From: an uncultured Clostridia bacterium
Lineage (GTDB): Bacteria > Bacillota > Clostridia > Oscillospirales > Oscillospiraceae
Assembly: GCA_947644595.1 (NCBI GenBank)
Contig: CANSAE010000001.1
Coordinates: 62,001 to 126,000 of the forward strand
Length of the DNA stretch: 64,000 nucleotides
Direction: 5' to 3'
In this document: in pieces, positions 31,449 to 39,546 of the stretch
Layout of the letters: each line of letters begins with the position of its first letter
How positions within the stretch are numbered: position 1 is the stretch's first letter
Position numbers and translations under genes: made by a program
The notes under the pieces: model-generated
The model's database searches: none
What the model was told of the DNA's origin: nothing
Seen by the model: the letters and a program-made list of their open reading frames with translations, nothing else

Positions 31449-31477
31449 ATTTTACATCGAATCAGATACAGGGTCAA
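31449..31477 (-). promoter_or_regulatory. Promoter of the xpaC-telA operon
   Basis: On the minus strand -35 TTGACC (31472-31477), 17 bp, -10 TAAAAT (31449-31454), about 35 bp upstream of the xpaC GTG. Confidence 0.7.
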
Positions 31478-31552
31478 GTAGCTATGACGCTGTTTGCATA
31501 GATTTTTCTGAAAGAATATGGCAATTTACGAAAAAATAAGTGTGAAAATCTA

Positions 31553-31582
31553 TTGATTTTGTCCTGCGCTATGTAGTATAAT
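31553..31582 (+). promoter_or_regulatory. Promoter of rpe-recR
   Basis: -35 TTGATT (31553-31558), 18 bp, perfect -10 TATAAT (31577-31582). The predicted start near 31589 leaves a leader of about 128 nt before the rpe ATG. Confidence 0.65.
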
Positions 31583-31605
31583 GACTCAGATATACCCAAC
31601 AAATC

Positions 31606-31716
31606 TATAGGGCGGCAGAAATCTCCGCCGCCCCTTTATTGAAATGCGGTTGCCCCGGGTGCACCGCCAATGTATCCTATGCCGGGGGACAGACTGGCGT
31701 GAAGCGGGAGGCAGCT
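31606..31716 (+). promoter_or_regulatory. Structured 5' leader of rpe, pseudoknot-capable
   Basis: The leader has a gggcggc/gccgccc hairpin, then CCCCGG pairing with a CCGGGG about 30 nt later while CGCCA between them can pair with TGGCG beyond, giving an H-type pseudoknot. A GTTGCC overlapping the first strand can instead pair with GGCAGC, which includes the end of the ribosome site gggaggcagc. This offers two mutually exclusive states, one hiding the ribosome site. I recognise no known class. Confidence 0.5.
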
Positions 31717-32370
31717 ATGGTAAAAGTATCTCCGTCCATTCTATCGGCAGACTTTTGCCGTTTGGGCACCGAAGTGGATGACATCCGCAACGCAGGGGCG
31801 GACTATGTGCACGTGGATGTGATGGATGGCATTTTTGTGCCCAATATTTCCATTGGACTGCCTGTGATAGAGTCCCTGCGGAAAGCAACAGACATGTTTC
31901 TGGATGTGCATTTGATGATCGATCGCCCCCACCGCTATGCAGAACGTTTTTGCAAGGCCGGTGCGGACCTGATAACCATTCATGTAGAAGCGGATCAGCC
32001 GCAGGATATATTTTCTTGCATTGAGACCGTGAAAGCACAGGGGAAAAAGATCGGTATTTCTGTCAAGCCTCAAACACCCGCGAGCGTATTGCTGCCCTAT
32101 TTGGAGCAGTTGGATTTGGTTCTTGTGATGACAGTGGAACCCGGTTTCGGCGGCCAGAAATTCATGTATGATATGCTGCCTAAGATTGAGGAACTGCGGC
32201 AATTGATTAATCAACATGCGCCGGCCTGCGAACTGGAGGTTGACGGCGGAGTATACGCCAACACGGCACGCTTATGCAAACAAGCCGGTGCCGATGTGCT
32301 GGTAGCCGGCAGTGCAGTATTTAAAGTTCCGGACCGCGAAGAAGCTATTCGCATGATTCGGGACGCTTGA
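31717..32370 (+). CDS. rpe: Ribulose-phosphate 3-epimerase
   Basis: Rpe interconverts ribulose 5-phosphate and xylulose 5-phosphate in the pentose phosphate pathway. The 217-residue TIM barrel shows VSPSILSADF at the start, the metal/catalytic segment YVHVDVMDGIFVPNIS near 35, DVHLMI near 65, MTVEPGFGGQKF near 140 and LEVDGGV near 175. Start at ATG 31717 with gggaggc 4-5 nt upstream; an in-frame ATG at 31639 lies within the leader and adds no family residues. It is followed 10 bp later by recR. Confidence 0.95.
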   Translation: MVKVSPSILSADFCRLGTEVDDIRNAGADYVHVDVMDGIFVPNISIGLPVIESLRKATDMFLDVHLMIDRPHRYAERFCKAGADLITIHVEADQPQDIFSCIETVKAQGKKIGISVKPQTPASVLLPYLEQLDLVLVMTVEPGFGGQKFMYDMLPKIEELRQLINQHAPACELEVDGGVYANTARLCKQAGADVLVAGSAVFKVPDREEAIRMIRDA

Positions 32371-32380
32371 GGAGGAAACC

Positions 32381-32983
32381 ATGAATTCATTTTTCCCTGC
32401 TTCGGTGGAAAATCTGATTGATAAGTTTGCATCTTTACCCGGTGTAGGGAAGAAAAGCGCTTCCAGGCTTGCGTTCCACATTTTAGGATTGCCGGAGGGT
32501 GAGGCAGAGGCGTTTGCCGCGGCGATTCTGGAAGCCAAAAACAAAGTACATACCTGCCCGGTTTGTCAAAACCTGACAGATACTGCGCTTTGTCCAATTT
32601 GTGACAGTATGAAACGAGATCATACGATTGTATGTGTGGTATCTGAGCCGAAAGATGTGCTGTCTTTGGAGCGTGGCCACGAATACAATGGAGTATATCA
32701 TGTACTACATGGTGTGGTTTCTCCGCTAAACCATATTGGCCCAGATGATTTGCGTATTTCCGAACTTGTGGCCCGCGTAGCCGCCGGCGGAGTCAGCGAA
32801 GTCATTATGGCCACAAACCCAGACACAGAGGGCGATACCACTGCGATGTACATTTCCAGACTGTTAAAGCCTTTTGCGGTGAAGGTTACACGCTTGGCCT
32901 ATGGGATCCCGGTCGGTTCCAGTATTGAGTTTGTGGACGATGCCACGATTTTGCGGGCGCTCAGCGGCCGAATTGAAATGTGA
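32381..32983 (+). CDS. recR: Recombination mediator RecR
   Basis: RecR acts with RecO (and RecF) to load RecA on gapped DNA. The 200-residue protein has the N-terminal helix-hairpin-helix LPGVGKKSASRLAFH, a four-cysteine zinc finger (CPVC and CPIC, near 58-74), the Toprim domain (VVSEPKDVLSLERG) and the Walker-B-like TNPDTEGDTTAMYI. In most Firmicutes recR follows dnaX and ybaB; here it follows rpe instead. Confidence 0.95.
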   Translation: MNSFFPASVENLIDKFASLPGVGKKSASRLAFHILGLPEGEAEAFAAAILEAKNKVHTCPVCQNLTDTALCPICDSMKRDHTIVCVVSEPKDVLSLERGHEYNGVYHVLHGVVSPLNHIGPDDLRISELVARVAAGGVSEVIMATNPDTEGDTTAMYISRLLKPFAVKVTRLAYGIPVGSSIEFVDDATILRALSGRIEM

Positions 32984-33161
32984 TTTATTGACAACACGTT
33001 TAAAAGGAGCACCGATTGTCAATACTATAACCTTGTAAAGTCGTTTTTTACATAAATTAACCCAAAGGGAAAAACGAATTTTGCTGGCTGAGATGCCGGT
33101 TTGGTTTGTTGCGCATTTTTTTGATGCGCCAGCGTAATTTTAAGAATCAAGGAGAACATGT
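32984..33161 (+). promoter_or_regulatory. Leader region of RNase J gene with nested inverted repeats
   Basis: This gap holds TTGACAA...TTGTCAA (32988-33022, 7-bp inverted repeat). Nearer the gene, two overlapping repeats could form alternative stems: gctggc/gccagc and gcgcat/atgcgc share bases on the 3' side (33083-33136). No convincing -10/-35 pair or terminator is seen. RNase J genes can be autoregulated, so a structured leader is plausible. Confidence 0.35.
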
Positions 33162-34820
33162 ATGGCTTCAAAGCTGAAATTGATCCCCCTGGGAGGCTTG
33201 GGGGAAATTGGGAAGAACATTACTGCGGTAGAGTACGGCAGGGACATCTTGCTTGTTGACTGCGGTATGGGCTTTCCGGAAAACGATATGTACGGTGTGG
33301 ATGTAGTTATCCCCGACTTTTCTTATCTGAAAGCGAATAAGAGCAAAATTCGCGGACTGGTTATCACCCATGGTCATGAAGATCACATTGGCGGTATTCC
33401 GTTCCTCCTGCGGGAAATTGAGGTGCCGATTTATGCAACGGAATTAACTGCTGCGCTGATTGAATTGAAGCTGGAAGAGCACAGTCAGTTGACCAACACG
33501 CAGATTTTTGTAAAGAAAGCTGGGGATAAATTCCGCCTTGGTTGTTTTGAGATTGAGATGATCCATGTAAATCATTCCATTGCCGACGCTGTGGGTCTGG
33601 CCATCAAAACACCGATTGGAATTATTGTTCACACGGGTGACTTCAAAATGGATCTTACTCCGCTTCAGGGGGAGATGACCGACTTGGCCCGATTCAGCGA
33701 ATTGGGCAACAATGGCGTGTTGGCTTTACTGATGGATTCCACCAATGTGGAAAAACCAGGCTATACGCCCACGGAGCGGACAGTAGGGAAAAACTTTGAA
33801 AAGTTATTTGATGGCTGCGATAAACGAATCATTATTACAACATTTGCATCCAATGTGGACCGCATCCAACAAATTATCAATGTGGCTCATAAATATAAAC
33901 GCAAGGTGGCATTTACCGGACGCAGTTTGGAGAATATTCTGAAAGTTTGTTCAGAAATTGGAAAGATGAAGATTCCGGAAGGCACAGTCGTAGGAATGGA
34001 TAAGATTAATTCTGTTCCGCGAAATAAGCTGGTCATCATCTGCACCGGAAGTCAGGGAGAAAACATGTCTGCCCTGTACCGCATGGCGCATTCTGTACAC
34101 AAACAGGTTTCTATTGATGCCAGAGATATGGTCATTATCTCTGCTTCTGCGATTCCGGGTAATGAAATCACGATGGGCCGTGTAATTGATCTTTTGTTCC
34201 AAAAAGGAGCAAAAGTGGTCTATGATAAGGAGGCCGGCCTGCATGTTTCCGGTCACGCATCCAGAGAAGAACTGCGGATGATCTTGGCTTTGACCAAGCC
34301 CAAGTACTTTATTCCCGTCCACGGAGAATATCGGATGCTTTGCAAACATGCAGATTTAGCTAAGGAGATGGGAGTAAAGCCCAACAACATCATTATTGGT
34401 GAAAATGGTTCGGTGATTGAAATTACACAGCGGAGTATCCGAAAAAACGGTGCAGTAAAGGCCGGGGATATTTTGGTGGATGCTTCCGGTACAAACGAAA
34501 TTGGCAGCGATGTGCTTAGTGACCGAAAGCACCTGGCGGATGAAGGTGTGATTTTTACCTCTTTGGTTCTGTCTGAAGAGGACGGCGCATTGCTCGTTCC
34601 ACCGGAAATCACCATGTGCGGGTTTGCAGACCCGGGTGATTTGGAAATGGTGGAAACAAATCTCCGCCGCATTGTTTACGAAACACTCAGTTACTGTGAT
34701 AAAAAGCATATTCATAACCCTGCTACGATCAAGAGCAAGTTGAAAGCCAATTATTCCGGGTATCTATATAAAACGATCCGCCGCAGCCCCATGGTTGTTA
34801 CCACCATCCATAAGCTATGA
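33162..34820 (+). CDS. rnj: Ribonuclease J
   Basis: RNase J is a 5' exo/endoribonuclease central to mRNA decay and rRNA maturation in Firmicutes. The 552-residue protein has the metallo-beta-lactamase motif THGHEDHIGG near 72, HTGDFKMD near 165, the beta-CASP part (TFASNVDRI, CTGSQGE, ISASAIPGNE) and the late PVHGEYRML histidine motif near 390. SD aaggaga precedes the ATG. Its stop overlaps the dipeptidase ATG by 4 bp. Confidence 0.95.
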   Translation: MASKLKLIPLGGLGEIGKNITAVEYGRDILLVDCGMGFPENDMYGVDVVIPDFSYLKANKSKIRGLVITHGHEDHIGGIPFLLREIEVPIYATELTAALIELKLEEHSQLTNTQIFVKKAGDKFRLGCFEIEMIHVNHSIADAVGLAIKTPIGIIVHTGDFKMDLTPLQGEMTDLARFSELGNNGVLALLMDSTNVEKPGYTPTERTVGKNFEKLFDGCDKRIIITTFASNVDRIQQIINVAHKYKRKVAFTGRSLENILKVCSEIGKMKIPEGTVVGMDKINSVPRNKLVIICTGSQGENMSALYRMAHSVHKQVSIDARDMVIISASAIPGNEITMGRVIDLLFQKGAKVVYDKEAGLHVSGHASREELRMILALTKPKYFIPVHGEYRMLCKHADLAKEMGVKPNNIIIGENGSVIEITQRSIRKNGAVKAGDILVDASGTNEIGSDVLSDRKHLADEGVIFTSLVLSEEDGALLVPPEITMCGFADPGDLEMVETNLRRIVYETLSYCDKKHIHNPATIKSKLKANYSGYLYKTIRRSPMVVTTIHKL

Positions 34821-35725
34821 TGTACACGCCATATTTTGACGCACATTGTGATACCATTACTGCTCAGGAGCATCTGCGGGTAAACAACGGGCATCTGGAC
34901 CTGACCCGGCTTTCTGCTTATGGGCCCTGTGCGCAGATTTTTGCTGTCTGCTGTACGGAAGATATGGCAGGAGGCTACCGCACATATCTGCCTCTTTTGC
35001 GTTCGGAATTGGAACGAAATCAAGACTTGGCCATTTTGTGCCGCTCTGCGGAAGATATCCGAAAGGCAATCTCGGCGGGGAAGATCGCGGCTCTCATTGC
35101 CGTTGAAGGCGCGGAGCATTTCGGGTGTACGATTGAAGGACTGAAAACTGCCTACGACAACGGGGTCCGCTCCGTCAATTTGACCTGGAACCATGATAAT
35201 GCATTGGCCGGAGCGGCAATGGACACGGGAAGCGGTCTGACAGAACGCGGAAGAGCATTTGTGCGCGAAGCGCAGGAACTTGGTGTGATGATCGACTTAT
35301 CCCATGTCTCTGAGCGTGCATTTTGGGATGTTCTGGAATGTTCCCAACGACCAGTTTATGCCAGTCACTCCGATTCATGGTCACTTTGCCCCGATTTTTT
35401 ACGCAACCTCACGGATGCGCAATTTACCGCCCTGGTCAAACAGGGGGGAGGTACTGGAATCAATTTATGTGCAGACTTTATCGGGATGACCAGAGACCTG
35501 GCAGCTGTCGTTGCTCATATAGAGCATTTCCTGTCATTGGGTGGAGAGAAGGCAGTGTTTCTGGGAACGGATTTTGACGGCATCTGGGAAACGCCCCGGG
35601 GCATCAGCGGCGTAGAGGATATGGAGAAGCTCTATAATGCGCTGCTGAGGCGAAATTACCCCGAGGCCCTAGTGCAGGATATCTTTTTTAATAATTTATT
35701 TTGCATACTGGAGAGAACACTGTGA
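34817..35725 (+). CDS. M19-family membrane dipeptidase (renal dipeptidase-like)
   Basis: This zinc-dependent dipeptidase family hydrolyses dipeptides, including those with D-residues. The 302-residue protein shows the metal ligands in FDAHCDT (H-x-D, near 8-12), the bridging glutamate in AVEGAEHF near 96, LTWNHDN near 118, SHVSERAFW near 160, ASHSD near 180 and the late Asp in GTDFDGI near 257. Many family members have ASHSN; here the Asn is Asp. It overlaps rnj and the next gene by 4 bp each, so three genes are co-translated. Confidence 0.9.
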   Translation: MMYTPYFDAHCDTITAQEHLRVNNGHLDLTRLSAYGPCAQIFAVCCTEDMAGGYRTYLPLLRSELERNQDLAILCRSAEDIRKAISAGKIAALIAVEGAEHFGCTIEGLKTAYDNGVRSVNLTWNHDNALAGAAMDTGSGLTERGRAFVREAQELGVMIDLSHVSERAFWDVLECSQRPVYASHSDSWSLCPDFLRNLTDAQFTALVKQGGGTGINLCADFIGMTRDLAAVVAHIEHFLSLGGEKAVFLGTDFDGIWETPRGISGVEDMEKLYNALLRRNYPEALVQDIFFNNLFCILERTL

Positions 35726-36054
35726 ACATACAGATATTCGGGAGAAGCAAATGCTTCGACACGAAAAAAGCAGAGCGCTGGTTCAAGGAACGGCGCATCA
35801 AATACCAGCTCATCGACATTGACCGCTACGGAATGAGCAAGGGAGAGCTTACCAGCGTGAAAAGCACAGTGGGATTGGACGCTCTCATCAACAAGAAAGC
35901 TGCGGATTATCCCTTGGTCCAGTACTTGGCCTATGATGCGGATAAGCTGGAAAAACTGTTCGAGGATCCGCGGCTGATTCAAACACCCGTGGTTCGAAAT
36001 GGAAAGCAGGCCACCGTTGGCTATGCTCCGGATGTGTGGACTATATGGGAATGA
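35722..36054 (+). CDS. ArsC/Spx-family (YffB-like) thioredoxin-fold protein
   Basis: The 110-residue protein matches the ArsC family fold: IQIFGRSKCFDTKKAERWFKER with a single N-terminal cysteine (near residue 10) in a C-F-D-T context, IKYQLIDID, then VGLDALINKKAADY and LIQTPVVRNGKQATVGYA, which includes the cis-proline loop. Neither the second Cys of arsenate reductase nor the Spx C-x-x-C is present, so arsenate reduction is not assured. Start at GTG 35722 (ggagag 6 nt upstream), overlapping the dipeptidase stop. A terminator follows. Confidence 0.85.
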   Translation: MNIQIFGRSKCFDTKKAERWFKERRIKYQLIDIDRYGMSKGELTSVKSTVGLDALINKKAADYPLVQYLAYDADKLEKLFEDPRLIQTPVVRNGKQATVGYAPDVWTIWE

Positions 36055-36055
36055 G

Positions 36056-36087
36056 ACAGGCGGCAGGGGAGACTGCCGCCTGTTTTC
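36056..36087 (+). terminator. Terminator after rnj-dipeptidase-ArsC operon
   Basis: A perfect 11-bp stem (acaggcggcag / ctgccgcctgt) with a 6-nt loop is followed by TTTCCTC. It starts 2 bp after the stop codon. Confidence 0.85.
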
Positions 36088-36163
36088 CTCTCTTTTTTGT
36101 GCAGAGAAAGAGAGGAAATGCACTATGAAGGCTGATATACTGTAACGGTAAGGAGTGATAACT

Positions 36164-37009
36164 GTGGAATGGATACAGCGCTTTAATGAAGCCATCCGCT
36201 ATTTGGAAGAACATTTGACGGAAGAGATTGATTATGGTCGACTGGGGAAGATTGCCTGCTGTTCTTCCTATCATTTTCAGCGGATGTTTACCTATATGGC
36301 GGGAATGCCGCTGTCAGAATATCTCAGACGGCGAAAAATGTCGCTTGCGGCAGTGGACCTGCTTGGCGGAAAAGAAAAGATTATTGATGTGGCCGCAAAG
36401 TACGGATATAGCTCTCCCACAGCATTCAACCGCGCGTTTCAAAGCGTCCACGGCGTTGCTCCGTCAGCGGTGCGGGATGAGGGTATATCAATCAAATCCT
36501 TTCCTCAACTTACGATTTCCGTTATAATCAAAGGAGGAGAAGAAATGAATTATCGTATCGAAACAAAACCGGCATTTCGGATATTGGGTATTTCCGCCCC
36601 GCTGGAAAAAGAGTTAGAGCGCAATTTTATGGTAGTACCACAGTTGTGGGAAAGAGCTTCTGCGGATGGGACCATTGAGCAGTTGGCCGGTTTGATGAAT
36701 GATACCCCAATGGGCCTTTTAGGCGTAAGCGCCTGTGGGGATGAGGAGGCGTGGAAATACTTCATAGCGGTGTCCAGCACGCTGCCGGAAGGCAAATTTG
36801 AGGCCTATCATGTCCCGGCGGCCACTTGGGCGATTTTTCCCGGCTCCGGCACCAATATATCTATTCAAGAATTGGAACAACGTGTGGTTATGGAATGGCT
36901 TCCGACTTCCGGATATGAATATGGAAATGCTCCGGATATTGAGGTTTACCTGAATCCGGACCCAAAGCATGCGGAATTTGAAGTTTGGATTCCGGTGGTA
37001 AAAAAATAA
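36164..37009 (+). CDS. AraC-family regulator with GyrI-like effector domain
   Basis: The 281-residue protein has an N-terminal AraC double HTH (LEEHLTEEIDYGRLGKIACC, SYHFQRMFTYMAGMPLSEYL, VAAKYGYSSPTAFNRAFQSV, up to about 105). A C-terminal GyrI-like effector domain (about 125-281) follows, with MNYRIETKPAFRILGISAPL and the end FEVWIPVVKK. This is the Rob/SoxS-like arrangement used to sense drugs or other small molecules. Start at GTG 36164, where aaggag lies 8 nt upstream. No obvious target operon is adjacent; a terminator follows. Confidence 0.9.
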   Translation: MEWIQRFNEAIRYLEEHLTEEIDYGRLGKIACCSSYHFQRMFTYMAGMPLSEYLRRRKMSLAAVDLLGGKEKIIDVAAKYGYSSPTAFNRAFQSVHGVAPSAVRDEGISIKSFPQLTISVIIKGGEEMNYRIETKPAFRILGISAPLEKELERNFMVVPQLWERASADGTIEQLAGLMNDTPMGLLGVSACGDEEAWKYFIAVSSTLPEGKFEAYHVPAATWAIFPGSGTNISIQELEQRVVMEWLPTSGYEYGNAPDIEVYLNPDPKHAEFEVWIPVVKK

Positions 37010-37012
37010 TAT

Positions 37013-37044
37013 AAAACACCCTGAAATCTGTTTCAGGGTGTTTT
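37013..37044. terminator. Bidirectional terminator between AraC-type and DUF3048 genes
   Basis: A perfect 14-bp stem (aaaacaccctgaaa / tttcagggtgtttt) with a 4-nt loop lies between the converging genes ending at 37009 (+) and 37052 (-), with T-rich sequence on both strands. Confidence 0.88.
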
Positions 37045-37051
37045 ATATTAT

Positions 37052-38128
37052 TTAATTTGCTTTTTCAAATGTTACACTTCCAGCATTCTTATCATAAATA
37101 CCGATATAAGATGTTCCGATACCAAGTTCCACCGGCGTACCATTTTTCAATGTGAAATCGAATCCTGTATCGTCACTGGTTTTTACCCAGTCGATTTCTA
37201 CAGACTTACCTTCGCAGATGAAGTATCCGCTGCCGCCTTTCTGGAAGTCTACGGATAATCGCCCCACACCGTCGTACACATTCATTCCTGCGGATAAAAA
37301 GAGCAGATTCTTGAAGGTCAAATCGGTTTTTCCGTCGTCCTGATACCGTTCACCGAACTGGTAGCCGGTATACAGCCCGTTTTTTTCATCATAGACAAAA
37401 CTGGTATTTTTCCCGCTGTTAAAAATAATCTTCGCATAATCTGCTTTCGACTTGCACTGGTTGCCGGCGTCTTCGGAAAAATTATACCCATAAGTAAATC
37501 CGGACTTATGCTGCGTTTCAAATCCTGTATCCTCAATGCTGTCAATGATTTTATCTCCCACAGCAAACAGAGAATGTTCCGAACCATTTGCCATACGGCT
37601 TTTATCTCGATAGAACGGGTCCACATGATAGTTGCCCATGACACCGTCAATATGATCCCAACCGGTGGTGTGCAGATCAGTGTATGCTTCCTCACTTCCT
37701 CCGGCGTGAACCAGAATTGCATCAAATCCCTGTGTGATCTGAAGATAGTAGGAACGCAGGCTGCGGATGCTGCCGATGGACTCAATACCGGATACATCCT
37801 GGAAAATAGCGAGCATTCGGGTAACCCCACCTTCGGCAGGAACTTCAAAGATGATATCTGCATTGGACACCCCACGCTGCGGCTGAGCTTTGATGATGTT
37901 GTTAATCATTACAGCTACCGGACGGTTTTTGCTGATATCCTCGTGCATTCCTTCACCCGTAAGTGGATTTGTATATTCAAATATTTCCGGCGTTGGCGTA
38001 GTGATGTGGTCTGGAGCATCGGTATTGATTGCCGGGGGTTCCGGATTGATGTTCTCTGTTTGTTCTTTTTTACATCCGGAGCAGACAAGCAACAGCAATG
38101 CCAGCGCTCCGGCCAGATATCGTTTCAT
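37052..38128 (-). CDS. DUF3048 (YerB-like) lipoprotein
   Basis: The 358-residue protein has a lipoprotein signal (LAGALALLLLVCSGC, cysteine at 19), a Pro/Thr/Glu linker and a DUF3048 domain: NPLTGEG, KNRPVAVMINNIIKAQPQRGVSNADIIFE near 65-95, GVTRMLAIFQD, SIGSIRSLRSYYL and HAGGSEEAY. The family (Bacillus YerB) is surface-attached and of unknown function. SD aggagg precedes the ATG. Its promoter overlaps the divergent UPF0340 promoter. Confidence 0.9.
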   Translation of the reverse strand: MKRYLAGALALLLLVCSGCKKEQTENINPEPPAINTDAPDHITTPTPEIFEYTNPLTGEGMHEDISKNRPVAVMINNIIKAQPQRGVSNADIIFEVPAEGGVTRMLAIFQDVSGIESIGSIRSLRSYYLQITQGFDAILVHAGGSEEAYTDLHTTGWDHIDGVMGNYHVDPFYRDKSRMANGSEHSLFAVGDKIIDSIEDTGFETQHKSGFTYGYNFSEDAGNQCKSKADYAKIIFNSGKNTSFVYDEKNGLYTGYQFGERYQDDGKTDLTFKNLLFLSAGMNVYDGVGRLSVDFQKGGSGYFICEGKSVEIDWVKTSDDTGFDFTLKNGTPVELGIGTSYIGIYDKNAGSVTFEKAN

Positions 38129-38175
38129 ATTGTCCTCCTGAGAAATCAGATTTTCCGTCTTTCTCCTATCTCTTT

Positions 38176-38204
38176 ATTATAAAGCGTTGTCAATTTAATG
38201 TAAA
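38176..38204 (-). promoter_or_regulatory. Promoter of DUF3048 lipoprotein gene
   Basis: On the minus strand -35 TTTACA (38199-38204), 17 bp, perfect -10 TATAAT (38176-38181). It overlaps the plus-strand promoter at 38187-38215. Confidence 0.65.
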
Positions 38205-38215
38205 GGTGGTATAAT
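38187..38215 (+). promoter_or_regulatory. Promoter of UPF0340-HAD pair
   Basis: -35 TTGTCA (38187-38192), 17 bp, perfect -10 TATAAT (38210-38215). The expected start point is near 38221-38224. Confidence 0.7.
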
Positions 38216-38250
38216 TCAAAATCATGTACAAAATCGGAGATGAATTTTTC

Positions 38251-38799
38251 ATGGATCGGCAAAATGAGATCATTTTCAACGCCCGCACCGCATTGGAGGA
38301 ATTGCTTTCAGAAGCAAATATGAAGCCAGGTGACCTGTTGGTGGTCGGATGTTCTTCCAGTGAAATCTGTGGAGGACAAATTGGACACGCGTCCTCTCCG
38401 GAAATCGGGAAGGCTGTTGCGGAGGAACTCTTGGCAGTGTGCCGGGAGCATGATATTTGCTTGGCGGCCCAGTGCTGCGAGCATCTGAACCGAGCCTTGA
38501 TTCTGGAACGAACGGTTGCGGAACGCTTTGGATATGAGTCCGTTTGTGTCCGACCTATGCCGAAAGCCGGCGGGTCCTTTGCCACTGCGGTGTATGATGC
38601 GATGGAGGACCCTGTGGCGGTGGAGCACATCCGGGCAAAAGCGGGCCTGGATATCGGGGGCACCTTAATTGGTATGCACTTGAAGGAGGTAGCCGTCCCG
38701 CTGCGACTGAAAACAAAAACCATCGGCGAAGCATCCGTAGCTGCTGCCCGTACTCGTCCAAAACTTATCGGCGGTGCCCGGGCTGTCTACCCGGAATAA
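38251..38799 (+). CDS. UPF0340 (TIGR01440, YwlG-like) protein
   Basis: The 182-residue protein belongs to a conserved family of unknown function found in Firmicutes. Visible family stretches are LLVVGCSSSEICGGQIGHAS near 30-50, AAQCCEHLNRALILE near 80, VRPMPKAGGSFATAVYDAME near 105-125 and DIGGTLIGMHLKEVAVP near 140. I use the ATG at 38251, with ggag 11 nt upstream. An in-frame ATG at 38224 coincides with the predicted transcription start and would be leaderless, adding nine residues. Confidence 0.85.
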   Translation: MDRQNEIIFNARTALEELLSEANMKPGDLLVVGCSSSEICGGQIGHASSPEIGKAVAEELLAVCREHDICLAAQCCEHLNRALILERTVAERFGYESVCVRPMPKAGGSFATAVYDAMEDPVAVEHIRAKAGLDIGGTLIGMHLKEVAVPLRLKTKTIGEASVAAARTRPKLIGGARAVYPE

Positions 38800-38813
38800 A
38801 ACGGAGGAATATT

Positions 38814-39473
38814 ATGCTGCAAGGCGTCATTTTTGATATGGACGGCACGCTGCTGGACACAATGTATTATTGGGAGCATGTTGGAGAGGATTTCCTGCGG
38901 AAAATCGGTAAGGAGCCGGAGCCAGGCCTCGGGAAAATCATGTTGCCGCTCTCTATGGAGGAGGGTGCGAAGTATCTTCAGGAACATTATGAATTGGATA
39001 TGACTATAGAAGAGATTCAACAAGGAACCCGGGCAGTCTGCGATGATTTTTACCGGGAGGTGGCAGATTTTAAGCCCGGTGCACGGGAGTTTTTGGAACG
39101 CCTGAGAGTCCAGGGGGTCCCGTTTGCTCTGGCCACCGCGACCGACCGGGACCAGGTGGAGCTGGTGATGGGCCGTCTCGGTGTGCTGGACGCATTTCAT
39201 TGTATCCTGACCAGCGGGGAAGTAGGCAACAGCAAAAATGAACCGGATATTTATCTGCAAACCGCAAAAGCCATAGGTACAGCACCGGAACATACCTGGG
39301 TCTTTGAAGATGCCCTTCATGCGGCGCAAACAGCCAAGCGAGCCGGTTTCAAATTGGTGGGTATCTATGACGACACCAGTGCCGATGTGGAAGAGGCGCT
39401 TCGAGTACTGTCGGATTACTATATCCGGGATTTTACTGACCTTGATGAATTTTTCCGGCTGGAAATGAAATAA
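38814..39473 (+). CDS. HAD-superfamily phosphatase (beta-phosphoglucomutase/PGP-like)
   Basis: The 219-residue protein is a HAD subfamily IA hydrolase: motif I FDMDGTLLDT with the nucleophile Asp at 9, a helical cap (about 15-80), motif II in LATATDRDQVELV, motif III lysine in NSKNEPDIYLQTAKAIG, and motif IV VFEDALHAAQTAKRAG. Substrate is a small phosphate ester that cannot be named. It follows the UPF0340 gene by 14 bp with cggagga before its ATG. Confidence 0.9.
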   Translation: MLQGVIFDMDGTLLDTMYYWEHVGEDFLRKIGKEPEPGLGKIMLPLSMEEGAKYLQEHYELDMTIEEIQQGTRAVCDDFYREVADFKPGAREFLERLRVQGVPFALATATDRDQVELVMGRLGVLDAFHCILTSGEVGNSKNEPDIYLQTAKAIGTAPEHTWVFEDALHAAQTAKRAGFKLVGIYDDTSADVEEALRVLSDYYIRDFTDLDEFFRLEMK

Positions 39474-39498
39474 AAGCTGAGTGGAAGCACCTAAGAAG

Positions 39499-39546
39499 TT
39501 TGAACCCCGCTGAAAAGCATTTGCTTTTCAGCGGGGTTCAAATTTA
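39499..39546. terminator. Long perfect hairpin/terminator after HAD gene
   Basis: A 21-bp perfect inverted repeat (39499-39519 and 39522-39542) with a 2-nt loop, containing gaaccccgctgaaaagca, ends in TTTA on the plus strand. It lies between the HAD gene and the stop of the broken XRE-cupin gene on the minus strand, and could terminate both. Confidence 0.75.

Noticed and set aside
31589..31716. Signal-recognition-particle RNA or 6S RNA between the xpaC and rpe genes.
   Set aside because: The conserved SRP loop (GGAAG...AGCAG) and the 6S bubble structure are not present, and the segment runs straight into the rpe ribosome site.
39499..39542. The 21-bp perfect inverted repeat as the terminal repeat of an insertion sequence.
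   Set aside because: The arms are only 2 nt apart with no transposase nearby; position between converging genes fits a terminator.
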